Below, in pieces: positions 36,889 through 44,226 of a stretch of 64,000 nt of DNA (position 1 is its first letter; each line of letters begins with the position of its first letter). The stretch covers positions 62,001 through 126,000 of the forward strand of contig NZ_NJDE01000003.1 in the NCBI RefSeq assembly GCF_002205895.1, given 5' to 3'. Below the pieces are notes generated by a model. It was not told the origin of the DNA. It searched no databases and saw nothing but the letters and a program-made list of their open reading frames with translations. A program made the position numbers and the translations under genes. The stretch comes from Saccharibacillus sp. O23 (GTDB lineage Bacteria > Bacillota > Bacilli > Paenibacillales > Paenibacillaceae).

Positions 36889-36937
36889 TCTTGCCCGAAC
36901 CGCAAGCCTCAGATTCGACTCGGCGTCATTTCCGCGT

Positions 36938-37011
36938 CTAAGCGCCGCTGATTTCCGTTAGCCCGAATAGATTCGCGCAAAAAGACCGCTAACGGACATG
37001 CGTTCCGTTAG
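36938..37011. repeat. Two solitary units of the dispersed CTAACGGA repeat
   Basis: 36938-36961 is a unit in inverted orientation (CTAAGCG...TTCCGTTAG) like those at 25.2 and 57.2 kb. 36989-37011 (CTAACGGA, 7 bases, TCCGTTAG) is a palindromic version and forms the stem of the terminator described next. Confidence 0.65.
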
Positions 37012-37018
37012 CGGTCTT
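36982..37018 (-). terminator. Terminator of the nitroreductase gene built on a repeat unit
   Basis: AAGACCGCTAACGGA and TCCGTTAGCGGTCTT pair around a 7-base loop; on the minus strand five T follow. It ends the minus-strand nitroreductase gene and may also stop the convergent MocR-type gene. Confidence 0.75.
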
Positions 37019-37135
37019 CAAAGCGGGGTCGACGCGTATGCCTCGACAAGCCGCCGGCTTCGGCAGCGAACGGCGAAGCGTAACGTTTCGCCCGCCCGTT
37101 CTTTCTTGCAGACTCGCGGCCTGTTCCGTTACGCG

Positions 37136-37804
37136 TTACACCCAGCGCACGACGTCTTCCGTCGTTCTGCGCGTCTGAGGCCGAGGTTCTTTGGCCCGGT
37201 AGCCAAACGCCGCCATGACGCTTACGCTGTATGCTCCGTTTTCGAGCAGTCCCGCTTCTTCCAGCACCGCGTCGAGCTTGACGCGGTGGAAGCCTTCGAT
37301 CGGGCAGGAGTCGATGCCGATCTCCGCGGCGGCGGTCATCATGTTGCCGAGCACGATATACGTCTGTTTCGACGACCAGTCGAACAAGCTGCGCTCGTCG
37401 CGCAGGTCGAAGTCGTTTTCTTGGAACGATTTATAGAATTCGCCCGTCATGCGGTCGACCAGTTCCTGCGGATAGCCTTTGACTTCCAGCATATGCTTCG
37501 CCAGGCTCGGCGAATCGTAACGCACGTCGCGGCGTGCCAAGATGACAACGAAATGGCTGGCCGTAGGAAGCTGGCCTTGCGCGCCCCAAGATACTTCGCG
37601 AATCTTCTCGCGCAGTTCCGGATTCTGGACCACGACGAATTTCCACGGCTCGAGACCGATCGAACTCGGCGACAGCCGACCCGTTTCCAGAATAAAATCG
37701 AATTCCTCGGCCGGGATTTTCCGATCGGGATCGAAGCTTTTGGTCGCATGTCTGAATCGGTACGCATCCAGAATTTCTTGCCGTTTCTTCTCGCTGCTCA
37801 TCAC
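37136..37804 (-). CDS. Nitroreductase family oxidoreductase
   Basis: 222 residues, classic NfsB-like fold: YRFRHATKSFDPDRKIP, FILETGRLSPSSIGLEPWKF, TASHFVVILARR and AAEIGIDSCPIEGFHRVKLD. The family uses FMN and NAD(P)H to reduce nitroaromatics, quinones or enones. Start choice: GAAGG lies 9 bases before GTG 37804; ATG 37801 and ATG 37813 are alternatives. The palindrome cluster upstream suggests control by a thiol- or quinone-sensing repressor of the HxlR/YodB or MarR type, which is inference. Confidence 0.85.
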   Translation of the reverse strand: MMSSEKKRQEILDAYRFRHATKSFDPDRKIPAEEFDFILETGRLSPSSIGLEPWKFVVVQNPELREKIREVSWGAQGQLPTASHFVVILARRDVRYDSPSLAKHMLEVKGYPQELVDRMTGEFYKSFQENDFDLRDERSLFDWSSKQTYIVLGNMMTAAAEIGIDSCPIEGFHRVKLDAVLEEAGLLENGAYSVSVMAAFGYRAKEPRPQTRRTTEDVVRWV

Positions 37805-37854
37805 TTGATTCATCCTTCCGTCTATACGCAAAAAAATCGTACGAATCGATAATG

Positions 37855-37887
37855 GGTACCTGTTCAACACTAACAGGTGTTGGTTAC
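37855..37887. promoter_or_regulatory. Nested palindromes upstream of the nitroreductase gene
   Basis: ACCTGTT and AACAGGT flank a 7-base centre, and CAACAC/GTGTTG lies interlocked with it, with GGTA and TTAC at the outer edges. This density of dyads is typical of a repressor operator. The promoter itself is not clear. Confidence 0.5.
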
Positions 37888-37955
37888 TTTTAATTACCGA
37901 TTCATTCTATCGTTTTTGCGCTCGGCGGTCAAACGGCACGACGTTTCGGTCGCGA

Positions 37956-38939
37956 TCAGATCTCGCCGCGGACATGGGGAACGACGCGTTCGCGGTAGAA
38001 TTCCGCCAACCGCCGGTTCTCTTCGGACGAGAAGCTCGGAACCTGCGCCGCGCCCAGATTGTCTTCGATCTGACGCACGTTCTTGAAGCCCGGAATGATC
38101 GTGCTGACGCCGGGTTGATCCAGAATCCAGCGCATCGAAGCGCGGGCCATGTCTTCCCGTCCTTCGGCGATCCAACTCAGTTCGTCCGCAAGCTCGACGC
38201 CTTTGTCGAACGGCAGTCCGGCAAAAGTCTCGCCCACGTTGAACTGCTCGCCGTTGGCGTTGAAGTTTCGGTGATCGTTCGCGGCGAACGTGCTTCCTTT
38301 CGTGAATTTGCCCGTCAACAGGCCGCTTGCCAGAGGAAGGCGCACCAAGATGCCTTTGCCTTTCGCTGCGGCTTCCGGCAGCAGCCGTTCGGTCGCCGAC
38401 TGCCGCAGCAGATTGAAGATGATCTGAAGCGCGTCGACGCCCGGCACGTCCAGACAGAGCAGCCCCTGCTCCACCGTCTCCACGCTGACGCCGTAATGAC
38501 GGATCTTGCCTTCGGCTTTCAATTTATCCAACACGCCGAAGACCGCTCCGCCTTGCAAGATTTCGGTCGGCGGGCAGTGAATCTGATACAGGTCGATACG
38601 TTCGCGGCCGAGCCGCTTCAAGCTGTCTTCGCAATAGCGCCGGACCGATTCTTCCGAATACGTCGCCGGATCGTGAATATCGCCCGCCCGGCAGAACTTG
38701 GTCGCGATATGGATCTCGTCTTCGCGCCCTCGCGTCGCTTCGGCGAGCAGCTTCTCCGCATGTCCGCCGCCGTACACGTCCGCCGTATCGAAGAAATTGA
38801 CGCCGGCTTCCATCGCGCGGCCAAGACCCCGAAGCGCTTCTTCGTCGCTCGAATTCCCCCAATCCCCGCCGATCGCCCAAGTTCCGAAGCTGACCTCGCT
38901 GATCCGCAGATCCGTACCGCCAAGCTGTCTGTAATTCAT
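37956..38939 (-). CDS. Aldo/keto reductase
   Basis: 327 residues, TIM-barrel AKR family. The catalytic tetrad is visible: Asp and Tyr in FFDTADVYGGG, Lys in IATKFCR and His in YQIHCP. The NADPH-binding end reads STIIPGFKNVRQIEDNLGA. It resembles the large group of general-stress and detoxifying AKRs of Bacilli (YhdN/IolS type). The substrate is not predictable. GAGGAGG lies 6 bases before the ATG. Single gene. Confidence 0.92.
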   Translation of the reverse strand: MNYRQLGGTDLRISEVSFGTWAIGGDWGNSSDEEALRGLGRAMEAGVNFFDTADVYGGGHAEKLLAEATRGREDEIHIATKFCRAGDIHDPATYSEESVRRYCEDSLKRLGRERIDLYQIHCPPTEILQGGAVFGVLDKLKAEGKIRHYGVSVETVEQGLLCLDVPGVDALQIIFNLLRQSATERLLPEAAAKGKGILVRLPLASGLLTGKFTKGSTFAANDHRNFNANGEQFNVGETFAGLPFDKGVELADELSWIAEGREDMARASMRWILDQPGVSTIIPGFKNVRQIEDNLGAAQVPSFSSEENRRLAEFYRERVVPHVRGEI

Positions 38940-39026
38940 GCTGTTCCTCCTCGTGGTTTGTTGGCTCTCCGCTCTAATGTACGCAAAAAGGGAAGCGGTT
39001 GCAAACCCTTTCCCGGGCCTGTCTCC

Positions 39027-40055
39027 TCAATCGTCGATGCCGAGCGCCAATACCCCGTCGCTCGCTTCGAAGAAACGCAGCACGACATCTGCCGCCGCTG
39101 CGTTCGACGTGCCTTCCAGCGACAACTCCGCCTGCCGGATCACGTAAGTGCCTTGCTCGTCCCGCGAATAGCAGACCGCGCCGACCGCTACCGCGCCTCT
39201 GCCTTGGCTGGTCCATTCGTAACGCGAGAATCCGGAACCGCCCGACTCGCTCGTGTACAGAAGACGAAGCTGCTGCCCGCTGCGCGTCTCGGCCCGAATA
39301 TCGTGCTGCTCCGCTTCTTGCTTCCGCGCCGGGAAGTACGTCGCCAGCGCCGTCCAGATCGTCGGCGAATCCTTGCTCGAATGCTCGTCGTAAAGCATGC
39401 GTTCTTTGGGATTCTGCGGGTTCTCCAGCTCTACGGCCACCGAACCGGACAAGCCGGCAGCCGCGACTTGTCCGGTCCAACCTGCCGGAATCAGCGTCAG
39501 ATAACGTTCTTGATCGTCTTTCCGGACAATCATCAGAGCCTGCACCGTCGAAGCTTCCGTCTCCGTTACGGCAAACGAAGTCGCCTTCACCGCTTCTTCC
39601 ACCCGGCGCGGATCGCCCGTCGTATCGGGTTCGAAAGCTTTGCTTTCGTGCGAACCGCCCGGTTTTTCTTCGTCGAACTGCGTCCCGGCATAGGCGAAGA
39701 CCAACGGCACGTTCGCCACTGCCCCTTCCGCTCCGTCTTGAAGCGCCACCGCCAACTGCTGCCCCGCGCTTCGCGCCGCTTGTCCGTTCTCGTCGGTCGG
39801 CTCGGAGACCGACTGCGCCGTTTGCTGCTGCCGCAGCCCATCCAAGACTCCGCTGCGTTCGAGCGCCGTTCCTCCGACGACCAGCGCGACTCCCAGCACG
39901 GCGGCTCCGGTCAGGCGCGCCGCCGAAACTACGCGGCTCGGCTGCCGCTTTGCCGCCTCTTCTTCGACCCGGCGCATCATCTGCGGCGTAAACGAGCTGC
40001 GGCGGAACGGTTTGCGTTTCAATTCTTTTTCCCAATCCGGCGTTTGGTTCGTCAT
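39027..40055 (-). CDS. Membrane anti-sigma factor partner of the ECF sigma factor
   Basis: 342 residues. A short cytoplasmic N-terminus (MTNQTPDWEKELKRKPFRRS) and one membrane helix (LTGAAVLGVALVVGGTALE, about residues 48-66) precede a 275-residue extracytoplasmic domain of beta-rich, RsiV/DUF4179-like appearance that I cannot assign further. Its ATG overlaps the sigma-factor stop by 4 bases (ATGA), the usual arrangement for an ECF sigma/anti-sigma pair. It should hold the sigma factor at the membrane until an envelope signal releases it. Confidence 0.78.
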   Translation of the reverse strand: MTNQTPDWEKELKRKPFRRSSFTPQMMRRVEEEAAKRQPSRVVSAARLTGAAVLGVALVVGGTALERSGVLDGLRQQQTAQSVSEPTDENGQAARSAGQQLAVALQDGAEGAVANVPLVFAYAGTQFDEEKPGGSHESKAFEPDTTGDPRRVEEAVKATSFAVTETEASTVQALMIVRKDDQERYLTLIPAGWTGQVAAAGLSGSVAVELENPQNPKERMLYDEHSSKDSPTIWTALATYFPARKQEAEQHDIRAETRSGQQLRLLYTSESGGSGFSRYEWTSQGRGAVAVGAVCYSRDEQGTYVIRQAELSLEGTSNAAAADVVLRFFEASDGVLALGIDD

Positions 40056-40588
40056 GCGTCTCCCCGCTCCTTTTCCCATAGTTCGGACGCTTGTTTGCGC
40101 GCCCGCCGCAATCTCGTTTTCGCCGCCGAGACCGAAATGCCCAGCGCATGAGCCAGCTCTTCCATCGACAGTTCGTAATGTGCCCGAAGCATCAAGATCT
40201 CCCGATATTTCAGCGGCAGCCGCATGACGACCCGCCACACTTCGCCCGTCGATTCCCGGCGCAGAAATTCTTCTTCCGCCGACTCTCCCGTATGCGGCTC
40301 CGGAAGCCGGCCGGGCAGCGTCACTTTGCGAACGAAGGCCAACCGGCGATACGAATACCAACGATTGCGCGCGATGCGCAGCAGCCAAGTCTTCATCGAC
40401 GCTTCCCCGCGATAAGAACCGAGATACCGGTTCGCCCGGATAAACGTCTCCTGCGCCAGATCGTCGGCCAAATCATGCTTGCGGGTCATCACGTAAAGAT
40501 AATTCCATACGTCCTCCCCGTAGCGTTCCATGATGGACCTGAGATCGTCGGCGGTCATGGAGAGGCTATCCTCCCTGTCGTGCGCCAT
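40052..40588 (-). CDS. ECF-type RNA polymerase sigma factor
   Basis: 178 residues. Region 2 reads YGEDVWNYLYVMTRKHDLAD then DLAQETFIRANRYLGSYRGE and TWLLRIARNRWYSYRR. Region 4 reads RLPLKYREILMLRAHYELSM and ISVSAAKTRLRRARKQ. Size and motifs fit SigM/SigV/SigW-like ECF factors of Bacilli. AAGGAGG lies 7 bases before the ATG. It is the first gene of a two-gene operon with its anti-sigma factor and is probably autoregulated. The regulon cannot be told from this sequence. Confidence 0.92.
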   Translation of the reverse strand: MAHDREDSLSMTADDLRSIMERYGEDVWNYLYVMTRKHDLADDLAQETFIRANRYLGSYRGEASMKTWLLRIARNRWYSYRRLAFVRKVTLPGRLPEPHTGESAEEEFLRRESTGEVWRVVMRLPLKYREILMLRAHYELSMEELAHALGISVSAAKTRLRRARKQASELWEKERGDA

Positions 40589-40654
40589 GCCGTCCCTCCT
40601 TCTCTTCTATTCAAACTGACCCCGCGAGTCGAAGAAAAGTTGCCGAAAACGCAA

Positions 40655-40700
40655 AAAAAGCAAAAATCCGGAACGCACGGAGGGGCGTCCGGATTTTTGC
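40655..40700 (-). terminator. Terminator-like hairpin upstream of the sigma operon
   Basis: CAAAAATCCGGA and TCCGGATTTTTG form the stem; on the minus strand a T-rich tail (TTTTTGCTTTTTTT) follows. It would stop transcription coming from 40.7-41.2 kb into the sigma operon. Confidence 0.65.
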
Positions 40701-41193
40701 CGGGATGATTCGAAACGAACCGTCGGAACGATGAAAAGCATCGGCGGCAGACAGGGGATCATGCCGCCGACGGAGGAGATCGGGCGAACCTGCCGGAATC
40801 CTTGCCGAGATTCGGCGGTCCGCGGCGCGTGCCGTTCGAGAGCGGAAGTCGCGCAATCCGAAACACGACGGCTTCGTCGAACGGACGGCGCGCTGTCGGG
40901 CCGTTTACGCCCGGATGTCGAGCAAGCTTCCGACGTCGCCGGCCGAACCCGAAGCCCTTTTTCGCAGGAGAGTCTTCTCGTCCGCCGCGCGCGGCGCGGT
41001 TCGGTTCGACGAATCCGAGGCGGTCGAAGCCGCCGAACCGAACGAGACGGACCTAAGCCGCCTCCTGCTTGCTGAATAGGGATCGGAATCCGGCTCGTTC
41101 GAGCCGATTACCTGTCGCTTCGCCATTGTAACGCGCCTGTATGAAGACCAGCTGAAGGAGAGCTGAAAGTTTGTTGAAAGCGTCCGTAAGCAG
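40701..41193. other. Stretch without a confidently coding gene
   Basis: The best frame is 41126-40905 on the minus strand (73 codons, MAKRQVIGSNEPDSDPYSAS to SLLDIRA), but it has no ribosome site and is Arg/Ser-rich like shadow frames. Plus-strand frames here look like shadows too. The minus-strand terminator at 40655-40700 hints that something is transcribed from here. Confidence 0.35.
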
Positions 41194-41237
41194 AAAAAAG
41201 CTCCCGGTCGCCGGCTTAGGCCGATCATCGGGAGCTT
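41194..41237 (-). terminator. Rho-independent terminator of the 187-residue hypothetical gene
   Basis: AAGCTCCCG and CGGGAGCTT with an inner GGCC/GGCC-type stem, followed on the minus strand by six T; about 20 bases after the stop. Confidence 0.8.
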
Positions 41238-41257
41238 GCTTGCGTTCTCTACCGCCC

Positions 41258-41821
41258 TCAAACGCTGACGTCGAAATTGCGGCCGAGCTTCGCCGCGCGG
41301 GTCGGCTCGGGCCGAGTCTCCCACGGCTGCACCGCGCCCGGCGCTGCCGGAGGCGAATACAGCGATCCCGGGAAGTCCAGCGGGTTCAGCGCCGGACGGG
41401 CGTAAGCCTCGTTCGCCGGCGGCGACTTGCGCGCCGCCGCCTGTTGAACCGTCTCGGCAGCGGGCGCTTCTGCCGATTCTTCTTCCGGCAGCACGAACTT
41501 CGGCTGCTCCTCCCGCTGCGAGTCGGCGTCGCGGTCCGCCCGCCCTTGCACGGTAAACTCCGCGCGTTCGCCGTTGGCGGCATCGATCAAAGCGATATGC
41601 CGTTCCAGCAAAGCGATGTGCCGTCGAATGCGCAAAGCGCGCTGGTCGCGATCGGCTACCGATGCCGGAAGCTGCAGAACGCGCGACAGCTCCGCTTCAA
41701 GGCTCATTTTTCGTTGTTCGAGCGGAGCTTTGCCGTTGCGGCTTGGCGTGTAAGAAGAATTCAATGCCGTCAATCCGCCGATCGAAGATACAGAACTTGC
41801 TCTTCCTTGTATGCTGCTCAT
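41258..41821 (-). CDS. Hypothetical protein with short coiled-coil segment
   Basis: 187 residues, not recognised with confidence. The N-terminus is Ser/Gly-rich (MSSIQGRASSVSSIGGLTAL). Residues 35-85 form an amphipathic helix rich in Leu, Arg and Glu (LEQRKMSLEAELSRVLQLPA, RDQRALRIRRHIALLERHIA), a possible coiled coil as in FlxA-like motility proteins. The C-terminal half is Pro/Ala/Glu-rich and probably disordered. It has a terminator of its own. A weak GGCGG lies before the ATG. Confidence 0.65.
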   Translation of the reverse strand: MSSIQGRASSVSSIGGLTALNSSYTPSRNGKAPLEQRKMSLEAELSRVLQLPASVADRDQRALRIRRHIALLERHIALIDAANGERAEFTVQGRADRDADSQREEQPKFVLPEEESAEAPAAETVQQAAARKSPPANEAYARPALNPLDFPGSLYSPPAAPGAVQPWETRPEPTRAAKLGRNFDVSV

Positions 41822-42200
41822 GGAAGCATCCGCCTTTCCCGGTTGAAAGATTAAGAAGCGTTCAGCCGAATATCGCTTGCACGGTACAATCCTTGTAAAG
41901 CATAAATTCCGTCAATCTGTATGTTTGCCGACGTCCTTGCCGTTGGTTCGGCTTGGCGCAAACGCCGTTGTCTCCGTCCGGGTCGAGAAAATCAAGAGAA
42001 GGGAGAGACGTTGTTATCCTGCATATCTTACCCTCTTCCCAACTTTTTGTAACAGATGATACCAAAAAAACTCGCTTCATCCGTAAAAACCAGATAAAGC
42101 AAGTTATTTAGCATTTTTGTATATTCGCGTGTTCTCGGCCTTCGATCGGCAGGAAATACGCAGTATTCCCTTAATTATATGCAGGCCAGAACGGCCTGCT
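41822..42200. other. AT-rich intergenic region
   Basis: No gene is seen. It contains a short dyad (TACAATCCTTGTA, 41885-41897) that could be part of the hypothetical gene's promoter. A GCAGGCC/GGCCTGC hairpin (42181-42197) directly after the pyroglutamyl peptidase stop lacks a T run, so it is only a weak terminator candidate. Confidence 0.4.
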
Positions 42201-42845
42201 TCAATCTGAGGCCGCGGCCTTCTCGCGAACGGCTTCGGCGGTCGTCCGCACGATGATCCGCAGCGCTTCCAGCAGCGTCTCCTGCGGCAGCGAAGGCCAC
42301 GACGATTTCTGCGCCGCCAATCGGGTGGAAGCGGGAAAATGGACGAATCCCGCCAACGCGTCGAATTCTTGTCCGTTCAATTCGTCCAGCAGCGCGTACA
42401 TCGTATTGTTGCAGATGTAAGTTCCCGCCGTATTCGATACGGCGGCCGGGATATCGGCGCCGCGAAGCGCTTCGACGATGCGCCGAATCGGCAGCGTCGC
42501 GAACAAGCCGTCGGGTCCGCCTTCTCGGATCGGTTCGTCCCGGGGAGCGCGGCCGCCGTTATCGGCGTAGCTCTCGGTGTCTTTGACGTTGATCGCGACC
42601 CGCTCCGGCGTGATCGCCGTTCGCCCGGCGGCCAACCCGCAGGCGATGACCGCGTCGGGCCGCAAGCGCCGAACTTCGTCCAGCAGCTTCCGCGCGCCGT
42701 CGTCGTAACGGACCGGCAGCAGGATCGTATGCACGCTTATTCCTTCTTGGCCGAACGACTCCCGCGCGATCTGCTCCATCAATTCTTCCGTCGGATTGAT
42801 CGGCGATTCGCCGAACGGTTCGAAACCGGAGATCAAAATATTCAT
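42201..42845 (-). CDS. pcp: Pyroglutamyl-peptidase I
   Basis: 214 residues, the standard length of peptidase family C15. The N-terminal ILISGFEPFGESPINPTEEL is diagnostic. Catalytic Glu lies in AAGRTAITPERVAIN, catalytic Cys in SNTAGTYICNN and catalytic His in AGFVHFP. The enzyme removes N-terminal pyroglutamate from peptides in the cytoplasm. Its ATG overlaps the stop of the ion-channel gene by 4 bases (ATGA), so the two are translationally coupled. That pairing has no obvious metabolic reason. Confidence 0.93.
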   Translation of the reverse strand: MNILISGFEPFGESPINPTEELMEQIARESFGQEGISVHTILLPVRYDDGARKLLDEVRRLRPDAVIACGLAAGRTAITPERVAINVKDTESYADNGGRAPRDEPIREGGPDGLFATLPIRRIVEALRGADIPAAVSNTAGTYICNNTMYALLDELNGQEFDALAGFVHFPASTRLAAQKSSWPSLPQETLLEALRIIVRTTAEAVREKAAASD

Positions 42846-43198
42846 GCTTCCCCACCCTCTTCGATTTTTTCTTCGCGCCGCCGCTCTTTGAAGATCGCGT
42901 ACGCGATATGCAGAATCAGTCCGATAAAAATGCCGGTTCCCGACAGCACGTAGGCTATGGTAAACATTTTGCCCAAATTCGTGGCCGGGACGAAATCGGG
43001 ATGGCCTACGGTGCTTAACGTCATGACGCAAAAATACAAAGCATCGACGATCGACAGACCTTCCTCGCGCACGTAGAAGATCGTGCCCGACAGCAGGAAC
43101 AACAGCGTCAGAACAAACAGCGCTTGAAAATTTTTCGAACGGAAAGATCGGAAGATCCCTCCGACCAAGCGTTTAAGCGTCAACAAAAATGAAATCAT
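42842..43198 (-). CDS. Two-helix potassium-channel-like protein
   Basis: 118 residues. Two hydrophobic helices (ALFVLTLLFLLSGTIFYV and MFTIAYVLSGTGIFIGLILH) flank a pore helix and filter: DALYFCVMTLSTVGHPDF. This is the 2TM KcsA/NaK-like layout, but the filter reads TVGHPD instead of TVGYGD, so ion preference may differ. There is no RCK domain; the C-terminus is a charged helix (FKERRREEKIEEGGEA). The start at 43198 has GGGAGG 7-8 bases upstream. Confidence 0.85.
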   Translation of the reverse strand: MISFLLTLKRLVGGIFRSFRSKNFQALFVLTLLFLLSGTIFYVREEGLSIVDALYFCVMTLSTVGHPDFVPATNLGKMFTIAYVLSGTGIFIGLILHIAYAIFKERRREEKIEEGGEA

Positions 43199-43442
43199 CG
43201 CCGGCCCTCCCGTGCTTTTTTTGACTGTAAATCGGTCTCGGGACCGATCCTTTTTCAATCCGCTGCATGAGGCACGGACCGCGATTCGCGCGTATAGTGA
43301 ACGTAGTGAGTTGACCGCATTCCATCTAACATCTTAAGCGGTAAGCGTAATAGAGCTTATCTTGTTCGTTACCGGGTCTCGATCCTGCCGATTCGCCCGT
43401 CTGTCCTGCTTACATAACTATCTGATTAAGGAGTTGATGATC

Positions 43443-43958
43443 GTGTCCAAAAAAGCAATCTTGGGTCCGCTGCTGATCCTGCTCGGCGCTTATCTGCTGC
43501 TGGGTCAAGGAACCGGCATGAATTCGGGAATGATCTTCGCCTACTTCTGGGCGTCGTTATTCATTCTTCCGCTCGGTTTGTTCTTCCATTGGATGTTCTT
43601 CTCGATGACCCGCGGGCGCGCGCCCGGCCTGCTGATTCCCGGCGGCGTGCTGGTCACCGTCGCCATCGTCTGCCAGATCGCCATGCTGTTCGACAGTTGG
43701 GACGTGATGTGGCCGGGCTTCATCTTGGCGCCCGCGGTCGGCCTCTTCGAATTCTACTGCTTCGGCGGACGCAACCGCTGGCTGCTGATTCCGATCAACA
43801 TTCTGACCGTATTGTCGCTGTTGTTCTTCGCCGTCTTCTCGATCGAAGCGCTGACGACGCGCACGTTCATGGAACAGCCGCTGCTCGCTTTCGTGCTGAT
43901 CGCTCTCGGCGCGCTGCTGTTTATACCGTTCGGACGCAGACAGAAAGCGAAAATTTAA
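43443..43958 (+). CDS. Small integral membrane protein, unknown function
   Basis: 171 residues with about five hydrophobic helices (AILGPLLILLGAYLLLG, FAYFWASLFILPLGLFFHWM, LVTVAIVCQIAMLF, PINILTVLSLLFFAVF, LLAFVLIALGALLFIPF) and a short basic tail. It resembles LiaI/YvlD-type small membrane proteins only in a general way. Start: AAGGAG lies 9 bases before GTG 43443; ATG 43437 is only 3 bases from it. It is divergent from the channel/pcp operon. Confidence 0.7.
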   Translation: MSKKAILGPLLILLGAYLLLGQGTGMNSGMIFAYFWASLFILPLGLFFHWMFFSMTRGRAPGLLIPGGVLVTVAIVCQIAMLFDSWDVMWPGFILAPAVGLFEFYCFGGRNRWLLIPINILTVLSLLFFAVFSIEALTTRTFMEQPLLAFVLIALGALLFIPFGRRQKAKI

Positions 43959-44115
43959 GCGAATCCGATCGTCTTTCGCCCTCCATTGTACAAGCCGTCC
44001 GCCGCCGCGTTCAAGCGAACGCGGACGCTCGATCCTCCGGCGATGTCCGGGGAGGCTCTCGATCCGGCAGCGTTCCCGATTCTGCCGTTTCTCCTCCCGG
44101 CTCGCCCGCTGTAAG

Positions 44116-44163
44116 CCGAAAGCCCCTTGTCCCGCGCCGAGCGGGACAAGGGGCTTTCGGTTT
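44116..44163 (+). terminator. Terminator-like stem between convergent genes
   Basis: A perfect 20-bp stem (CCGAAAGCCCCTTGTCCCGC and its complement) with a 5-base loop and a short TTT tail on the plus strand. Confidence 0.7.
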
Positions 44164-44226
44164 GCGCGCGCTGCGGCTTCGGGCGTTCAAGTCCGATCGC
44201 GCAGGAGCCTGCTATCGCCCGGATAT

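Noticed and set aside
40905-41126. 73-codon minus-strand frame starting MAKRQVIG
   Set aside because: No ribosome site and composition like a shadow frame; kept only as a note in the gap entry.
41880-42060. Possible c-di-GMP riboswitch before the 187-residue gene
   Set aside because: Some GGCAA/GCGCCAAGCC words are present, but the conserved order of the GEMM motif is not.
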